Shown one piece after another: positions 1 to 13,600 of a stretch of 64,000 nucleotides of DNA; position 1 is the first letter of the stretch; each line of letters opens with the position of its first letter. Below the pieces are notes generated by a model, which was not told the DNA's origin, searched no databases, and was given only the letters and a program-made list of their open reading frames with translations. Source of the stretch: Brugia malayi (lineage: Eukaryota > Nematoda > Chromadorea > Rhabditida > Onchocercidae); the NCBI RefSeq assembly GCF_000002995.4, contig NW_025062479.1:21138721-21202720 (forward strand), read 5' to 3'. Both the position numbers and the translations under genes were made by a program.

Positions 1-41
1 CAAGACCAATATTTCTTATATTAATTTGATGTACTGTGTAG

Positions 42-1183
42 ATATCAAACCAGCAAACGTATTTATTACTGCGGATGGTGCCGTCAAACTTGGTGATCTC
101 GGACTTGGTAGATTTTTCAGCTCAAAAACTACAGCGGCACATTCTTTAGTTGGCACACCATACTATATGAGCCCCGAAAGAATACAAGAGAATGGGTATA
201 ATTTCAAATCAGATTTGTGGAGTATTGGTTGCTTACTGTATGAGGTAGGTTGTTGTATATCGCCATTTCTGCTAAAATTTGAATGCATGATTGTTTTCTT
301 TTCTACTTATCCTTTCTTGAAGTTTGATCTAGATATCATTTCTTGAAGCTGGAATAGTTGAATAATAGCGAACTTAAGCAAAGATAACGATCAAATGTTG
401 ATCATAAAATGGAAATGTGAACTGAATGATCAAAACCTGACGAATGGATGAAGTAGTGAATAATTTAGAAATTGTCATATGTGATAGGCTGCTGATCATT
501 TAGTTCATTATCTTACATTGAATGAATATTTTGTGTTCATGTTTCTCCATATTTAATGTTTTTTTTTTTTTTTTTTTTTTGCAGATGGCTGCATTACAGT
601 CACCATTTTATGGTGATAAATTGAATTTATATTCACTGTGCAAAAAGATTGAAAATTGTGAATATCCGCCTTTACCAGCTGATATTTATTCGCAGCAGGT
701 TTTATTCTGATTATTCTGAATATATTATGACAATTTATTTTTCGGAACATCTGTACTTATCGTTTGCAATTATCAAATAGCATAATAACCTTAATTTTAT
801 CGGTCTGTTACAAAAGCAAGATTTGTTTTCAGTTGCGTGACCTAATATCTCGATGCATTTGTTCGAATCCGAGTAAGCGTCCTGATGTTGCCGAAGTACT
901 TAATATTTCAGAGCAGATGAATGCACACTTTCAAGTAAATATTGTTCATTATCTTATGATTTTCCTAACTTTTTATTTCCCATGTCTGGAAGTCCTATCT
1001 TTTTTTTTTCTTGACTTATGATACAACATTATCTTTGTTGCTGAGACTATAATGAATGTTTTATTTCCATATGTAATTTACTAATTTCAGTCAGAAGGAG
1101 CAAAAACCGTTATAAGATCACATCATCGGAATCGAGGTGATACTGATTCAAGTACAGGAACTGTCGTTACACTTACTTCTTAG
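42..1183 (+). CDS. nekl-3: NEK6/7-family serine/threonine kinase, C-terminal part (partial at left edge)
   Basis: Four exons are visible: 42-244, 585-698, 833-934 and 1091-1183 (TAG). All junctions are GT-AG and in frame, giving about 169 residues. The first visible exon opens two bases into the Asp codon of the catalytic loop (DIKPANVF), so the N-lobe and HR of HRD lie left of the window. The activation segment starts with DLG rather than DFG ([13 protein letters not shown]), as in NEK6/NEK7, followed by [10 protein letters not shown] and [12 protein letters not shown]. The last kinase helix (RPDVAEVL) is followed by a short Ser/Thr-rich tail ending TVVTLTS. By family knowledge this kinase acts in mitosis, and in C. 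elegans NEKL-3 supports moulting and membrane traffic. The subfamily call rests on the DLG motif and the activation loop. The next gene, PIG-X, lies on the same strand. Confidence 0.9.
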
Positions 1184-2000
1184 TATATGCATTTGAAAAA
1201 CAAATCATAATACAAATCAAGCTACATTGATGCTTCGTTATATGTATTGATTGCACGTTTTTTTTTTTTTTTTTTTTTTTTCGTGAACTATATATTCTTT
1301 CAACTACTTTGTTTAAAACTCTATGCTTAACATTCTTATTAAAGATATGGACGAGAAGTTTCCACTGTCATTCTTATATGCTATTAAGATATCTACGTAG
1401 TTGTTTACTAAAACATGATTATGTATAAACTTTAGGTTTTAACTAACCAGGAAAGCATTTCTGCTTGTAAAATGAATTATTTAATGCTTCAAATATATTC
1501 ATTTATATTTGAAGTCTAACAGTATTAGTTTAAGATACTAACAGTATCTTAAATTCATATTCTTTATCTAATCTATTTCTGTATACTTATCTGTTATATT
1601 GAATGATACAACAATCCCAAAAAAAATTATTATTTTTCATATCGGTTTTGTCCGTTCAAACTTTCAGAAGAGGGAATTGCACATGCTCATTAAAATTTAC
1701 TGTCCAATTTGCATCACTCATCTTGTACACGAATATGTATGAAGGAATAAGTCTTTGTTTATGTAGCTGTGAAATTTCATTTTTACTTTTATAAATTCAT
1801 TTATCTTGTATTATTTTATCGACTTCAACAGTTAGCGGATTTGCTGGTTTTGGAAAGTAGAAATAAAAGATGGTGAATTCCACGTCATCGATGGATTCTT
1901 TTTATGTTTCATTGCACATTCGAAATTGAAACTTTTCGTTAATGCTTTAAATATTTGCATGGTGGAAGATATTTTTAAATTAAAACACCAAAAATTGCTA
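1184..2000. other. Intergenic stretch between the NEK kinase and PIG-X genes
   Basis: About 0.8 kb of AT-rich DNA holding the kinase 3' UTR and the PIG-X upstream region. It contains a long poly-T tract near 1259-1281. I see no convincing coding exon; a 63-codon open frame at 1603-1794 has no recognisable content. No clear AATAAA was found directly after the kinase stop. Confidence 0.5.
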
Positions 2001-2010
2001 TGTTTTACAG
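2001..2010 (+). promoter_or_regulatory. 3' splice (possible trans-splice) acceptor before the PIG-X start
   Basis: TGTTTTACAG ends 27 bases before the PIG-X ATG at 2038, with no coding exon recognisable immediately upstream. In nematodes such a site close to a start codon is often used for spliced-leader addition. It could instead join an upstream non-coding exon. Confidence 0.4.
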
Positions 2011-2037
2011 CTTAATGGATGTAGTCTCTGATTTAAT

Positions 2038-3764
2038 ATGATTATTCATATTTTTCTTTCTTTTGCTGTATTTGACCTGGTTTTTTGTCAGCATTGCAGT
2101 TGGGTTGATGCGATAACGATACGTAAAGCTGATATAAAGGTTTTACTTTGTAAACTTTAAATGTATAGCATAGCACTTTGTTTTTGATGTCATTTCTAGA
2201 GAGTTTTTTTCATTTCAAAAGAATATTTCAATTATTGGCTATGGTCTTGTTTAATCTATAGTATCTGATTTCATGGGAGTGGTAGCGGTCTCCATCGGCA
2301 CATTAGGATGGATGTCAGCATTGGCAGTTCAAATCGGTTTATGGATTGTTTAATTGCCTATAAGTTTATGATTCCTGCAGGTGCATATGTCGATCATGAT
2401 AGGTATTCAATTCATTTGTTTCATTAATAATATAAAAGAATTTTTCAAAACGATTCATGATTATATTAATGTCTCGTTGACTTTTCATGCTGATTTTTCA
2501 CATTATCACATTTAATAATCTTTTGTTAACATATAGTATACTCTTCTCATGCTAACAGACGATTCTATTTTCTAAACTTTCTTAAAACCTTAAAGAGACA
2601 TAAAGAGAAATAGCAAATTAGTTATCGTTATATCACGATAACTAATTTGCTATTTCTATACAATCGTTTTGAGTAAATTTATAGTAGTGGGAATAAGTTT
2701 GCCATATTTTAGTATTTTTGAAATATCGCCGAATACTGTAATGTTACAAACATTAAAGCATTTAATACCATATTTTTACTGATGCATAAAAAAGAACAAA
2801 ACTCTTCCACTTCCATTTTCTGTAAGAATGTCCAGAAGTAGTATTGCAGTATGAAAGAATACCCAACTCATGCATGTGCAGAGGCATCATTTGACGTTGA
2901 AGCTCCAAGAGAAAAATCGGAAAATACGCCACTTTATATTTGTTCAAAACGAGGATTAAGAAAAAATTTTGTTCACAGAGAGCATTTTGAATTACCAATA
3001 CATTTACGTTATCATGCTGCCACCGGAGAAGGTTTATATTATTATTATTATTTTTTTGAACCATTGAAACAGTTTGCTAACATTAAATATTATGTTTATT
3101 ATATTCATACTTGATTTTATCTTTTACGTTGCCAGTTATCGAACTGTCCTATTTCATTCATGATGTTCTTCGAATAAGAAAGAAATATATTTGCTTATAC
3201 TCTTAATAAACTTTAATTTCAGATGCTGTAGTTACAGTGCAAGCCCCACAGCTACTTCTGAGATGCATGGAAAATTCCACTTTTCTGACCAGTCACTGCA
3301 AAAAATATTCAGTTAAAGTATGAATCAGAGCTAGTTGTGTGATATATTAAAGTTTTTTAATTAAATTATTCTCATCATTGATGTGACTTATTGTCTCTTT
3401 TTTGACCATCACCTATAATGATTACCTATAAGTGATAAGTAAATGTTGACAATTACTTATCATTGTTAGCAGTAGGAAAATTATTTGAACCACTATTTAT
3501 CTGCAAATTCAAATTGTAAACATTTCAAACAATTTGTTCTTTTTTTATTTCTTGCAGGCGCCTTGTGATTGTTTAAACGAATCATACTGCGAATGGTTGA
3601 TGATACCGTTATTAGAGTATAACACAGTACAATTCAAAGTACCAACTGGAAATGCATCTTCATTAAAATTTGTTTTATTCATTACTATTTTCGTTGTTAT
3701 TTGCTGTGCTATAACAATAGTTATTGCTACAATGAAAAATGTTGTCAAAGTAAAAGTCAAGTAA
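2038..3764 (+). CDS. PIGX: PIG-X homologue, GPI mannosyltransferase I stabilising subunit
   Basis: Predicted ER membrane protein that stabilises PIG-M, which adds the first mannose to GPI-anchor precursors. Exons: 2038-2139 (signal-peptide-like start MIIHIFLSFAVF), about 2286-2402 (LHRH...IPAGAYVD), 2850-3031 (ELPIHLRYH), 3223-3317 (APQLLLRC) and 3558-3764 (APCDC...C-E-W...VPTG, then one C-terminal membrane helix near FVLFITIFVVICCA and a Lys-rich tail). These blocks follow the PIG-X order: IPAG-Y-V-D, LPIH-RYH, LLLRC, PC...C-W, VP-G, one C-terminal helix. Exons 2-5 join cleanly (phases 2, 1, 0). Exon 1 ends at phase 0, but every acceptor that opens exon 2 needs phase 2. A microexon or base error there is possible, so the N-terminal junction is provisional. 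An 8-codon uORF (2015-2041) overlaps the start. Confidence 0.86.
2606..2657. repeat. Perfect 23-bp inverted repeat (hairpin) in PIG-X intron 2
   Basis: The left arm (2606-2628) and right arm (2635-2657) are exact reverse complements with a 6-base loop. It lies in the PIG-X intron between 2402 and 2850. It could be a small hairpin RNA, a tiny inverted-repeat element or a chance palindrome. The perfect stem and short loop are not typical of a conserved miRNA precursor. Confidence 0.8.
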
Positions 3765-4506
3765 TATATCCTTTTCAGATCTCATCTAATCGATACATTC
3801 CAAATAAAGAGCTGTTCTAGGCCTCTTTTTCTGAGCTTATAGTCCATTACCATGTGACAATTTATAATATCATTTATCATTAATTAATGCATTTTGAGAT
3901 TATGAGTAGAATCTTTGAACTGTACATGTGTTCCCTTTATATTAGTATCTTCTCAAATTATTTTTGTTGCAAAACCAAAATAAACCATTGTTTATTAGCA
4001 TGAGAGATTTTCCTTTCCAGAGGAAACGGCAATTTTTGATCAGATACAATTAGGCTCAGTAAAGTAGTGATCATTGCTAAATAATAGATTAAGCAATCGG
4101 AAAGCAATTTATCATATGATTTTTCATAAAAATAAGCAGATATACACACGAGATTAAATCTCAAAAAAAAAAAGAAAGACGAGACTTATTGTACATAGCT
4201 AGTTCAAAGATGCTGAAAAAGGAAATAAGTAAGTTGATAATTCACTCAAACCTTGAACGAATGTTTAGTAAACGAATGGATCGAAATGTCGGTCGGTAAA
4301 TATATTGCATCAATTAATCATATAGTTTGCCGGATAATTATGTATTTCAAATAAACATCAGAAATAGAGGATTTTATCTTATATATATAAGATATGGCAG
4401 TGCAGTTGTATTACTATTATCGGACAATATTACTTATTTAATTGTTAAAATATTTCTTACGAGAATAAAATGGTGACAAGCTGTAGGTGTTACAAAAATT
4501 GTGATG
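3765..4506. other. Convergent intergenic region (PIG-X / frm-3)
   Basis: Holds the 3' UTRs of two converging genes. AT-rich, with no credible exon. A 68-codon minus-strand frame (3958-4164) shows no domain and looks fortuitous. Confidence 0.5.
3803..3808 (+). terminator. Poly(A) signal AATAAA, PIG-X
   Basis: AATAAA starts 38 bases after the TAA stop of PIG-X at 3764, a normal distance for a nematode 3' UTR. Confidence 0.55.
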
Positions 4507-7500
4507 CTATTTGGACAGATAACTTGCAATAAAATTCAGTGGGCTACTGTTAATGGTCGATTCACGAATGCATTCGTACCATCTGGAATTTGAATAATTT
4601 GTATTTTCATATTTAATTTATAATTTTATTCTTTTTTTTTTTCGACATAGAATTGCAAACTTTTATTTTTCTCCAAAAATAACAAATTGCACTCCTTAAA
4701 GAATGCCTTTCAAATTTAACATTTATACGTTTTTATTTGGAACATTATATAAAATTTCATAATCCAATTTAAAGTTTTATTTTAAGATTTTAGAATTGCT
4801 AGTTTAATATGTAGAAGGAATTTAATAGAAGATAAAAAGTGAAGAATTTTATTATCATATAACTCCAATAGCTAAAAGAAAGTTAGAATCGAAGTAATGA
4901 CATATCTGAACTATGAAATAAGCAATTAAATTCTGATAGAAACAAAAATTCGTTAATAAACTTACTTTGAAAAAGCATACAAACTATCTGCTCGAAAAAA
5001 ATAACAATGTGTATTATACGACAGTTTGAAAACATTATCATAATCAATTTTATCATTAAGCTGTGGTAACGATATGTGATAATTGATAATTGGCAATACC
5101 GCTACAGCTTCTTTCTCCTGAAATTCATTCTATTAATAAGTAATTTTAAGGTCAACTATTTAATGATTTATTTCGCTCCACTGATTGATTGATTGATTAG
5201 ATTATCTGATCTAATTTGAAAGTTTGTTTCATGCTAAGTTTACATCACTGTTAAACATATTTTTCTTATAAATAATATTTTAAATTGCCATATTCAATTA
5301 TCGTAAATTTGTCACTTAGTATACTGTTGCATTGATATTATTACCTGATGTGATCGAAAGAATGTAAGTGCAAAATTTGCATGCACAACCCAAAATTTTT
5401 GCCATCCTGCAGAATTACGGAATTTACGTAATAAATATCCAGACATTTGATTAGCTGGAGCCTAAAAAAAGGGGTAGTTAAATAAGGTGATTTAAAGAAT
5501 AAGATAAATTAAAAGTTAACTTCCTCAAACTTGAAAAAATGGAGAATAATAATGTTAAATCAATTTCTAGAAATTAAAATGTAATCCTTTTAAAATAAAA
5601 TTTTTGAAAGATCAGTTAGAATAATATATTAATTAACCGTAATAATTGCATTAATTCCTAAAGTAGCATGACGATGCCAACATACATCCAATGTACTATA
5701 TGGCATATTTGTAATTATTTTTGTGCCTATAAAATTAAACAAACTGTAACAATTGTACTTTTCTTTTAAAATAAAAAGATGATTTAAAGTATTAAATTTT
5801 ATAGAAAAAAAATTTCATACTTTTATTAGAATTTGAATATTCGAAAAAATTTTTCAACTTCCTAAATTTACAGCTATTACTTAATAACATAACATATAAT
5901 TTATTTTTTTATGATATAATTTTAAATTGTGATATAATTTAAAAAGGTTTTACAGTAAGTATTAAACTGTAAAAATGAAAAAAGATCAAATATTAAATTA
6001 TAAAAATGAAAAATAACAACAAACCAAACGCATTAGTTGGTTCATACTTTTCCCACATATTATGACTGTGCGTAAATTTATCATTTAAACTTCCTTCCGT
6101 TATTACTGCAATTAACAAATAAGTAAATACGTAAGAAAGTAGAAATTTTATGCATTATGCTGAAAGTGAAATATGTGTTTCTTTTTGAACAATAAAATAA
6201 ATAAATAAGAAAAACTGAAATCAAATTTAATAATAATAATTTAAAACAAATTTGAGAAATGATGCAAATGACTGTAGCAATTTTTCGATATTCCTATCAT
6301 TGTAAAGTTTGGTTTATATGAATTGGATGATTCTTTTTGAAAATTAGTAATCATCCAATCGTTTTAATTTAATCCATTTACTAATGGAATTTCATTGTTG
6401 ATAATTTTTAAATTACGAAAATACTGAATTATTTTACTTTTTACTTTTTGTACCCAAAAAAATTGAGTAAAAATTAAAAGTAACCAAAAGTTTCAGTTTG
6501 AGGTAATTCTTCAATATTGGAATGTTTAGCATTTCGAATAGCTTTCGTTAGTTCTTCAAGCCAAAGATCTCTCATTCTTGTACAATCACTAGATAACAAG
6601 AATGTACGATTAACCGCTTTTATGGTAAGACAAATAGTTGAATCAGTGACAACATGCAATGCATCACCTTCTTCTACCTATAAATATGCTAATAAAAAAA
6701 AAAAAAGTAACAAAACTAAATTTTAATCATGCGTAGGAGCCAAATATGACTTAAAAAAAAAAAAAAAAAAAACGTTTACCGTCATTGCACGTAACGGTAG
6801 AAAAGCATTACGTATAAAACCATCCGTTTGTGATCGGTAAGCAAATAATAATGCATCATTAAAAAGTATAATAGCATGAGGTATAAAACCACGTTTCGTC
6901 CATTTACATAACCAACCTTGGCGTATGAAACGCTGAAAATGAAATTTTAACTTTACATGGCGAAGTATACTTGCAAAAACAAATCAAACAAAAATTAAAA
7001 AAAAAAAGAACTTAATCGTAGACAAATATTTAACTTTTAACTGTGTTTTGGAAATTCTGTTAAAAGTGCCATAAATTGCAGTGTTTTCAATTACAAATGA
7101 TATTAATGACGTGAAAATATAAATCTTTAGACCATTGTCAGATTTAATTAATTAATGTTTGTTTCAGTTTTGTAATTTAATCAAAAAAAAAAATGGTTGT
7201 TTTACTTCAGTTAGAATACTACAATAAATTATTTGCAATGATTCAATTAATTAATATAAAATTTAAGCATATCAATTCATGAAAGTAAAATGTGTGAAAT
7301 GGACGAAATTAATTAAAATACAATGTATATGAAAATAATTGAATGAAAAAATGCAAAAGATATAATTTATATGTGAGATTTATGATGATTACTCGATTTG
7401 GATCGGTTAATCCATCAACAATATTTAAATCATTTCCAAGTTCAACGAATTTTGTAAAATGGACCAATCCTTCCAGCGTTAATTTTTTCTCAGTGTTAAA

Positions 7501-10500
7501 TGATGCAACCTAAATAAATGTTTGTTGAAAAAAAAAAAAAGAATATTAAAGAAACACTGAAATCATATTCGAATGGCTAATCATTTTAGAAAGTTCATCT
7601 AAAAAATTATGTCAAAAGTTTACTCTAATAAATAATTAAATTTAATTTAATTTCATTATGAACCTTTTCCACAGCAACTCGACAACTACTCAGCTGTGAT
7701 GCTATCTTATCTTCATCACTCTCTTCCAGAAGTGCAGCAATCATTCTTCCAAGCAACTAAATTGTACCATTAAATTATATGCAAAATTTCCTCAAAATTT
7801 AAAATGAATGATTAAACCTCTTAACTTTTATTTTGTATTATTATATAATTATAAGTTTACATTATTTTCTTTTTAAGCATAATAAATTTTAGTTAAAAAA
7901 AAAACTTACATTTTGCCATACAACCATACGATGCACTACTTTTAGCATTAAAAAATTAATGCTACAACTGTAAGAATTTCTCATTTGAAGTTTAATGAGA
8001 GAATCAGCAAAAGTGCTATTAATACGAGTTAATTCATCAATAGCTGCCAAATAAATTGGAGAACTTTGTACAAATTTTCTGTAAACAGGAAAAGATATGA
8101 AAACATAATTATTGATTAATTGATAATTTTATTTAATTTAAATTTGCCATTTTTGTTTAACATTCTATTCGAATATGTGTGCATGTTTGCAGTAGAAGAC
8201 TAAATAATACGCCTAAAATTTAAGAAATTTACTATTTTATTTCAAATTGGTTATCAATTTATTGCAAACTGCAAAAAATTAATTGAAATTTATTTGATAG
8301 AACACTATTGATAATAAGTAAACAGAAGACGATGGTTAAATAAATAAAAGTAGGTAAAACAGTTAAAATGTTTGAAATGCTGGGATAAACAAAAAAAGAA
8401 AAATCACCCTATTATTTCAAAGAAACAATGATTTGTAATGATTCAACAATATACATAGTTTTATCAATTGAAAGTAGACGAAAGCATAAGGACAAAAGCG
8501 CTTGGTTGCATGGTGATATTAAAAATGCGTTTTTGGGATTGTTAAATTACTAACATATCTATTGAATAAATTTTAATATATTTTCTCAGTCAAAAATTAA
8601 TATAGCTATGAAGGCAAGAAGAGAAATAATGTTGTTGAGAAGCTCAATGGAATTGTGATAAATGAAATGAAACTAACCGATAATATTGCAAAGCATTATG
8701 TACCGAACATAACAGGAGATCTCCGACTAAAGGTCGTTCCGGATTAGCATTTCTTAAGCAATCTGCCCTAAAATTCTATTATACACTAAACAAATTGCAA
8801 AATCACTTTAGCATGGATGAATTATTCATGTTAATTCTTTCAATTAAATTGTAAATTTCTAAAAAAACTTTAAATTCGAAGTTTTTTGTTAACATTTGAA
8901 GCATTGCCTAAAAAGAAGAAAAGAAAAAAGGATACGTATACCAATTCTTGATGACAACTTCCAACGTATCAAGATGATCATTGTGAAATCGTTGAAGAGA
9001 ATTCAAATCAAGAAACAAATCTACTAGTGCTCTTCCGCATGATAATGCTCTTTCCGGTAATATTTCATAAAAATCCTTTAAACAGAAATTTTCGGTGCTA
9101 ATTCATAGATGCCAAAAGCAAAAGCTAATGAATGATTCATTTAATAGTTCATAAGTGAGTATAAATGAGTTTTTAATGCTTATCAAGCAATGATAAATAT
9201 TAGTAAATAAAAATATATAATAAGTTAGTACTTGGTTGCATCATTCTAATTTCAATTAATTAAATTCCACTACATGTAATTTAAAAGGTTAAACATTATT
9301 TTTATAATAGATTATATGTTCTCCAAGTATAAAGCAACAGATGTTACACTACCATCAAATCATCAAGTAAATTTATGAAAACTAAAAAATAAATGTAGTA
9401 AATAACCTCTGTAAGAATTTTTAGATCGAAGACAGTTGTCCTTTCTAGCATAACAATATCTTTAAGTACATCAAAACACTTCGGATTCATCTGCTAAAAA
9501 TAAATTTCAAAAATTTGAAAAAATTTTCAATAAATTCTATTTTAGGAATTTACATAAACAATAAAGATTTATGACCGATCTAAAAAATTTTCTATGACTG
9601 ATCCGAAGATCCGGAAAATTGACAAAGAAGCTACAAATATAATATTAAGTGTATTGATTAAAGCTATTTGGTCCTACTTTTGGCATAAAAATGTGCTCAA
9701 AATCTTGGCTCGAATATGACTCTAACATTGATTGCTGATCATTGATAACGTCTTCACTACTTACTGATCGATAAAATGGATAATTCTTCTCATCATTCTC
9801 TAAAAAATTTTAAACAAATTATATGATATGCAATATAGTATGATAATGATATGATATGATAATAATATAACATGATATGATATGATACGATTTTAGATGA
9901 TATGGCATGAAATGATGCCTTATAGTGATATAATAATGAATGGATAAACGATTTATCAGAAGACCTATGACACTGTAAATAGTTATCTTGCATCTGCCAG
10001 TTTCGTTCATTCAACTCGATGAAGTTTTAAAATTCTTTTAAAGATGAATTATTTATTATTTTAAAACTGCAAAAAAAAAAATCGAATATCAATTTAAAAT
10101 TTAAATGCAGCACTTGAATACTTATTTTTGTCTTTCTCTCATTTTTATTCTGTTTGATTTCAAAAAGATTACCTATATGTGATCGTTTTGAATCGCTGTC
10201 GGAGATTGTTATTGCACCACTATCACTTGATTCATTTAATAATGTTGCACTGATCAGCTTGGAATTCGGATTTAATATGGATCCAGTTATAAAATAAATT
10301 TGATTTTAATAGCTTATTTTAAGTATTTAAACAAAATCAATAGTATAATAAATAAAACAAAATTTTCATTATTGATGGTACCATTTGGTACCATTTTAAA
10401 AGATACCAAATTTTTATAATGATACCATATATTATTGTATTTTTTTTATTCTGATAGAAATGAAAATATTCAATTAAAAATGTGATAATAATAAAAGACA

Positions 10501-10646
10501 AATTTATTCATACTGTTTTTGCTCCATTGAGTTGATAATAAAATCATCAGCAGTGGTTGAATTGATACTTTGCTTGATAACTTTTGACAGACGAACTGGT
10601 GAACAATCCGATTCCGAATCATCGTCATCATTACGATCATTCGATA
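4507..10646 (-). other. DH-PH-PH exon cluster of the FARP gene
   Basis: Sixteen consecutive minus-strand exons encode an acidic entry segment ([12 protein letters not shown]), a Dbl-homology domain and two pleckstrin-homology domains. The second PH domain is followed by [13 protein letters not shown] and a stop at 4507. Blocks such as VCWHRH before PH2, and [21 protein letters not shown], match the FARP1/FARP2 inter-PH and PH2 regions as I know them. A 4.4-kb intron-like gap (10647-15077) separates this cluster from the FERM exons, so a separate promoter for a GEF-only product is possible. Confidence 0.9.
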
Positions 10647-13600
10647 CTGAAATAGTCCATTTTTAAATATCGCCAGAAATATTTATGGATGAGATAAACA
10701 TTTGAAATGAAATTTCAGAAATTTGATTTTTGACAAAAAAAAGAAAAGAAAACACCCATCAGAATAAAACATTTAATAAAAGTAGCTAAAAATTAATAAT
10801 TTCTAAATTCTGAAAGCAGAAAATAGTAACTGTATCTTGTTTCAAACTCTTGAACAAATTAAATTCAAATTTTATGCATTTTCTCGAGTTATTATTTGCA
10901 ATATTTTTTTTTTTTTTTTAATATCACAAATCATTTCAAAAGCCTATTAAAACGCATTATTATATTACCACTGGTCTGCATCTATCCTTTCAATTAAAAG
11001 AAAAACAAATTTTGAAATTAATTGCTACAAAGAAACATTCGTCGACAAATTTTTTCTTTTGTTGTTCTAGAAAGAACGAACTTTCCACAACTCAAATATA
11101 GCTAATAAAATTAATCAAATTTCACTGCTCAATTTTAATTTCCATTCATCCAACATTGAAACTATTCATTTTTAATTAAGTATCCATGCAGATATTTCTG
11201 ATGAAGGAAACATTTGACACAAAATTTCAAAATTTTGATTTTTAAGAACGAAAAAAAAACATGCATTAGTATAAAACATACAATGGAAAAATTATAAGTT
11301 AGTAATTTTCAAATTTTTTGAATGCAGAAAATGATAAACAGCACTTTGTTTCAGACTTGTAAATAAATGTTACATTTCATTCATAACATTTATATATTTC
11401 TCTTTCTTTTCTTTTGTCCTCTTTTATGAGTAACAAAACGAAAAATAAAAGTTCAAATCAAAGAGCAATCTAATTTTATTACTTTGGACTAAAAGTACTG
11501 TATAAAAGAAGGAAAAAAATAGCAATAAATAAATTAAAAAAAAAAAAAAAAGAATATAGCGGCGCTTTGTGAAATCAATAAAATTTATTTTAATGGGATA
11601 ATTTGAAATAAAAATAAATGGATTAGATGGACCGTCCATTTTACAGTTTTTACTTGCTTTAAAATTGTCACTCAATACCAACATTTTGAGGTGAATGAAT
11701 AAATAAATAAATAAAATTGACAGGAAAATTCTTGATTTGTCTTTGATTTTGTTGAAGAGGAAAAGGAGAATAGAAATATGCAAAAATGAAGTGAAATGAG
11801 AGTAGATTTACTGGACATATATTCTGCATGTATACTGAATGATCAGCTAATACACAGATGGATTTGAATCACATAAGGATGCATGCATGCATGCAAGGAT
11901 GTCAATAAAACCTTACAAAGATTTAGAAACAAGTAATAGTGTAATTTTTATGAAAATTGGTACAGTTGTAAAATCTATTCTCAGAATTATATCATTAAAT
12001 AATTGATATTTCAGGATCATAAATGCAAGTGTAACACTTAATACAATAGCATAGAGTATATTAAATCAGTTGTTCAATCAAAAAAATTCAAAAAAAACTT
12101 TGTAAAATTATTTTATCTTAATTTCCAACCATTTTCTTTTTTACAGCATAATGAATTTTAATTTTGAAAAAGTGCTAATGAAATAAAAGCATCATTAGAG
12201 CATTTTGTTTACGGTAAAAATTAAATTTTGCTTAAAATTCGGACACAAAAATGATTAAAATTATTTTAGTATAGTTAAAATAGTGACAATATGAATTAAA
12301 TTGAGCAAATAAGACTAGAAATTAGCATAAAAATATATCATAAAGAAAGACCTGCATGAACTGAATGAAGAATACATTACCAAATAGCATTACATACAAT
12401 AAAATCAATGCAAAAAATTGAAATTTCTCAAAAAGAAAAGCAGAAAATAAAATACAGCGCAAACACTAATTGAAATTTGAACTTTGAACTCAATAAGTGT
12501 TATATATTTTCTCGTTTTTTTTTTTTAGTTAAATAAGATGGATTGTAGTAGAATATTACTATTAAATTCATTTAATACATAACTTTGGTAAAAGAAAAAA
12601 ATCAATAAGTATTTATAGTTTCACAATTTTAATTTTGACTTTATTTCACTAAAATCTATTGAATTCAACTTTATAATGATGATCGAATATGCAATCGATT
12701 TAATTGAATATTTGGAAAAAAGTCAAACGAACCTTCGTCCCAATTATATCACAAAAAATTAACATTTCATATTACGTCTTTCCTCCTCAAATAATGATTG
12801 CAGCAAAATTAGCAATTAATTCAAAATAAACTTTCAAATGAAATCATGAAATAAAAAGTAATCAAAATTTTTTGCACAAAAACTGCTTCATTAATCTTTT
12901 TTACTTCAACTTTAAAGATTTAAGAAAATTTTATTTTTTCACTTTTTACGAATTTCATTCTTTTGATATTATCTATTCCTTTTTATTTCAAATTGACAGC
13001 GCAAAATTTTAATGATTGAAGGAAAAAGTGAGCAAATTTATATGAAACACACCTATTCCAGGGAATTTCTTTTTGCTTTTTTTTTTTCTTTTTTTTTTGT
13101 TAGCTTTAAGAATATCATTAATATGGCCTCGAAGAGGAGATTAAAATTGTTTGTTTTTCTTTTTTGATCTCTTTCAATTATATTTTTACTCAAATCATTT
13201 TAAAATTTTTAAGTATTATAAATACAATAGAATGTTCTAACAATGGATGATATGAACAATTACATTGATAAGTTATGCAAATTTTTTAATCAGTTTAATA
13301 AGTAATAACATATATATTATTTATACATAGCAATGTAATTGGCAAAGTCTAATTATTAAAGGATACCATCGTCATCTACCGGTGAATATTTTGAATTCGT
13401 ATCATTTCTTTCCTTTATTCCTCTATTACTCTTTTCTTTTCTTTCTTTTTTTTTTCTTTCAAATTATTTTCCATTCTTCTATACAACAATAAATAGCAGA
13501 AGCAATAGCATTTTTGAGCAGTTTTAATAAAAAAAAAATCGAATTAAAAATTAACTTAAAAGAATAAGATTAATTAAAAAAAAAATGAAACAAAATGATT

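Noticed and set aside
9793..10014. Minus frames rich in Tyr, His and Ile
   Set aside because: Readings of the TGATA-type repeat that overlap the real exon 13 in the wrong frame.
11424..11783. 119-codon minus frame
   Set aside because: Phe/Leu/Ile-rich reading of an A-rich intron; no domain or splice support.
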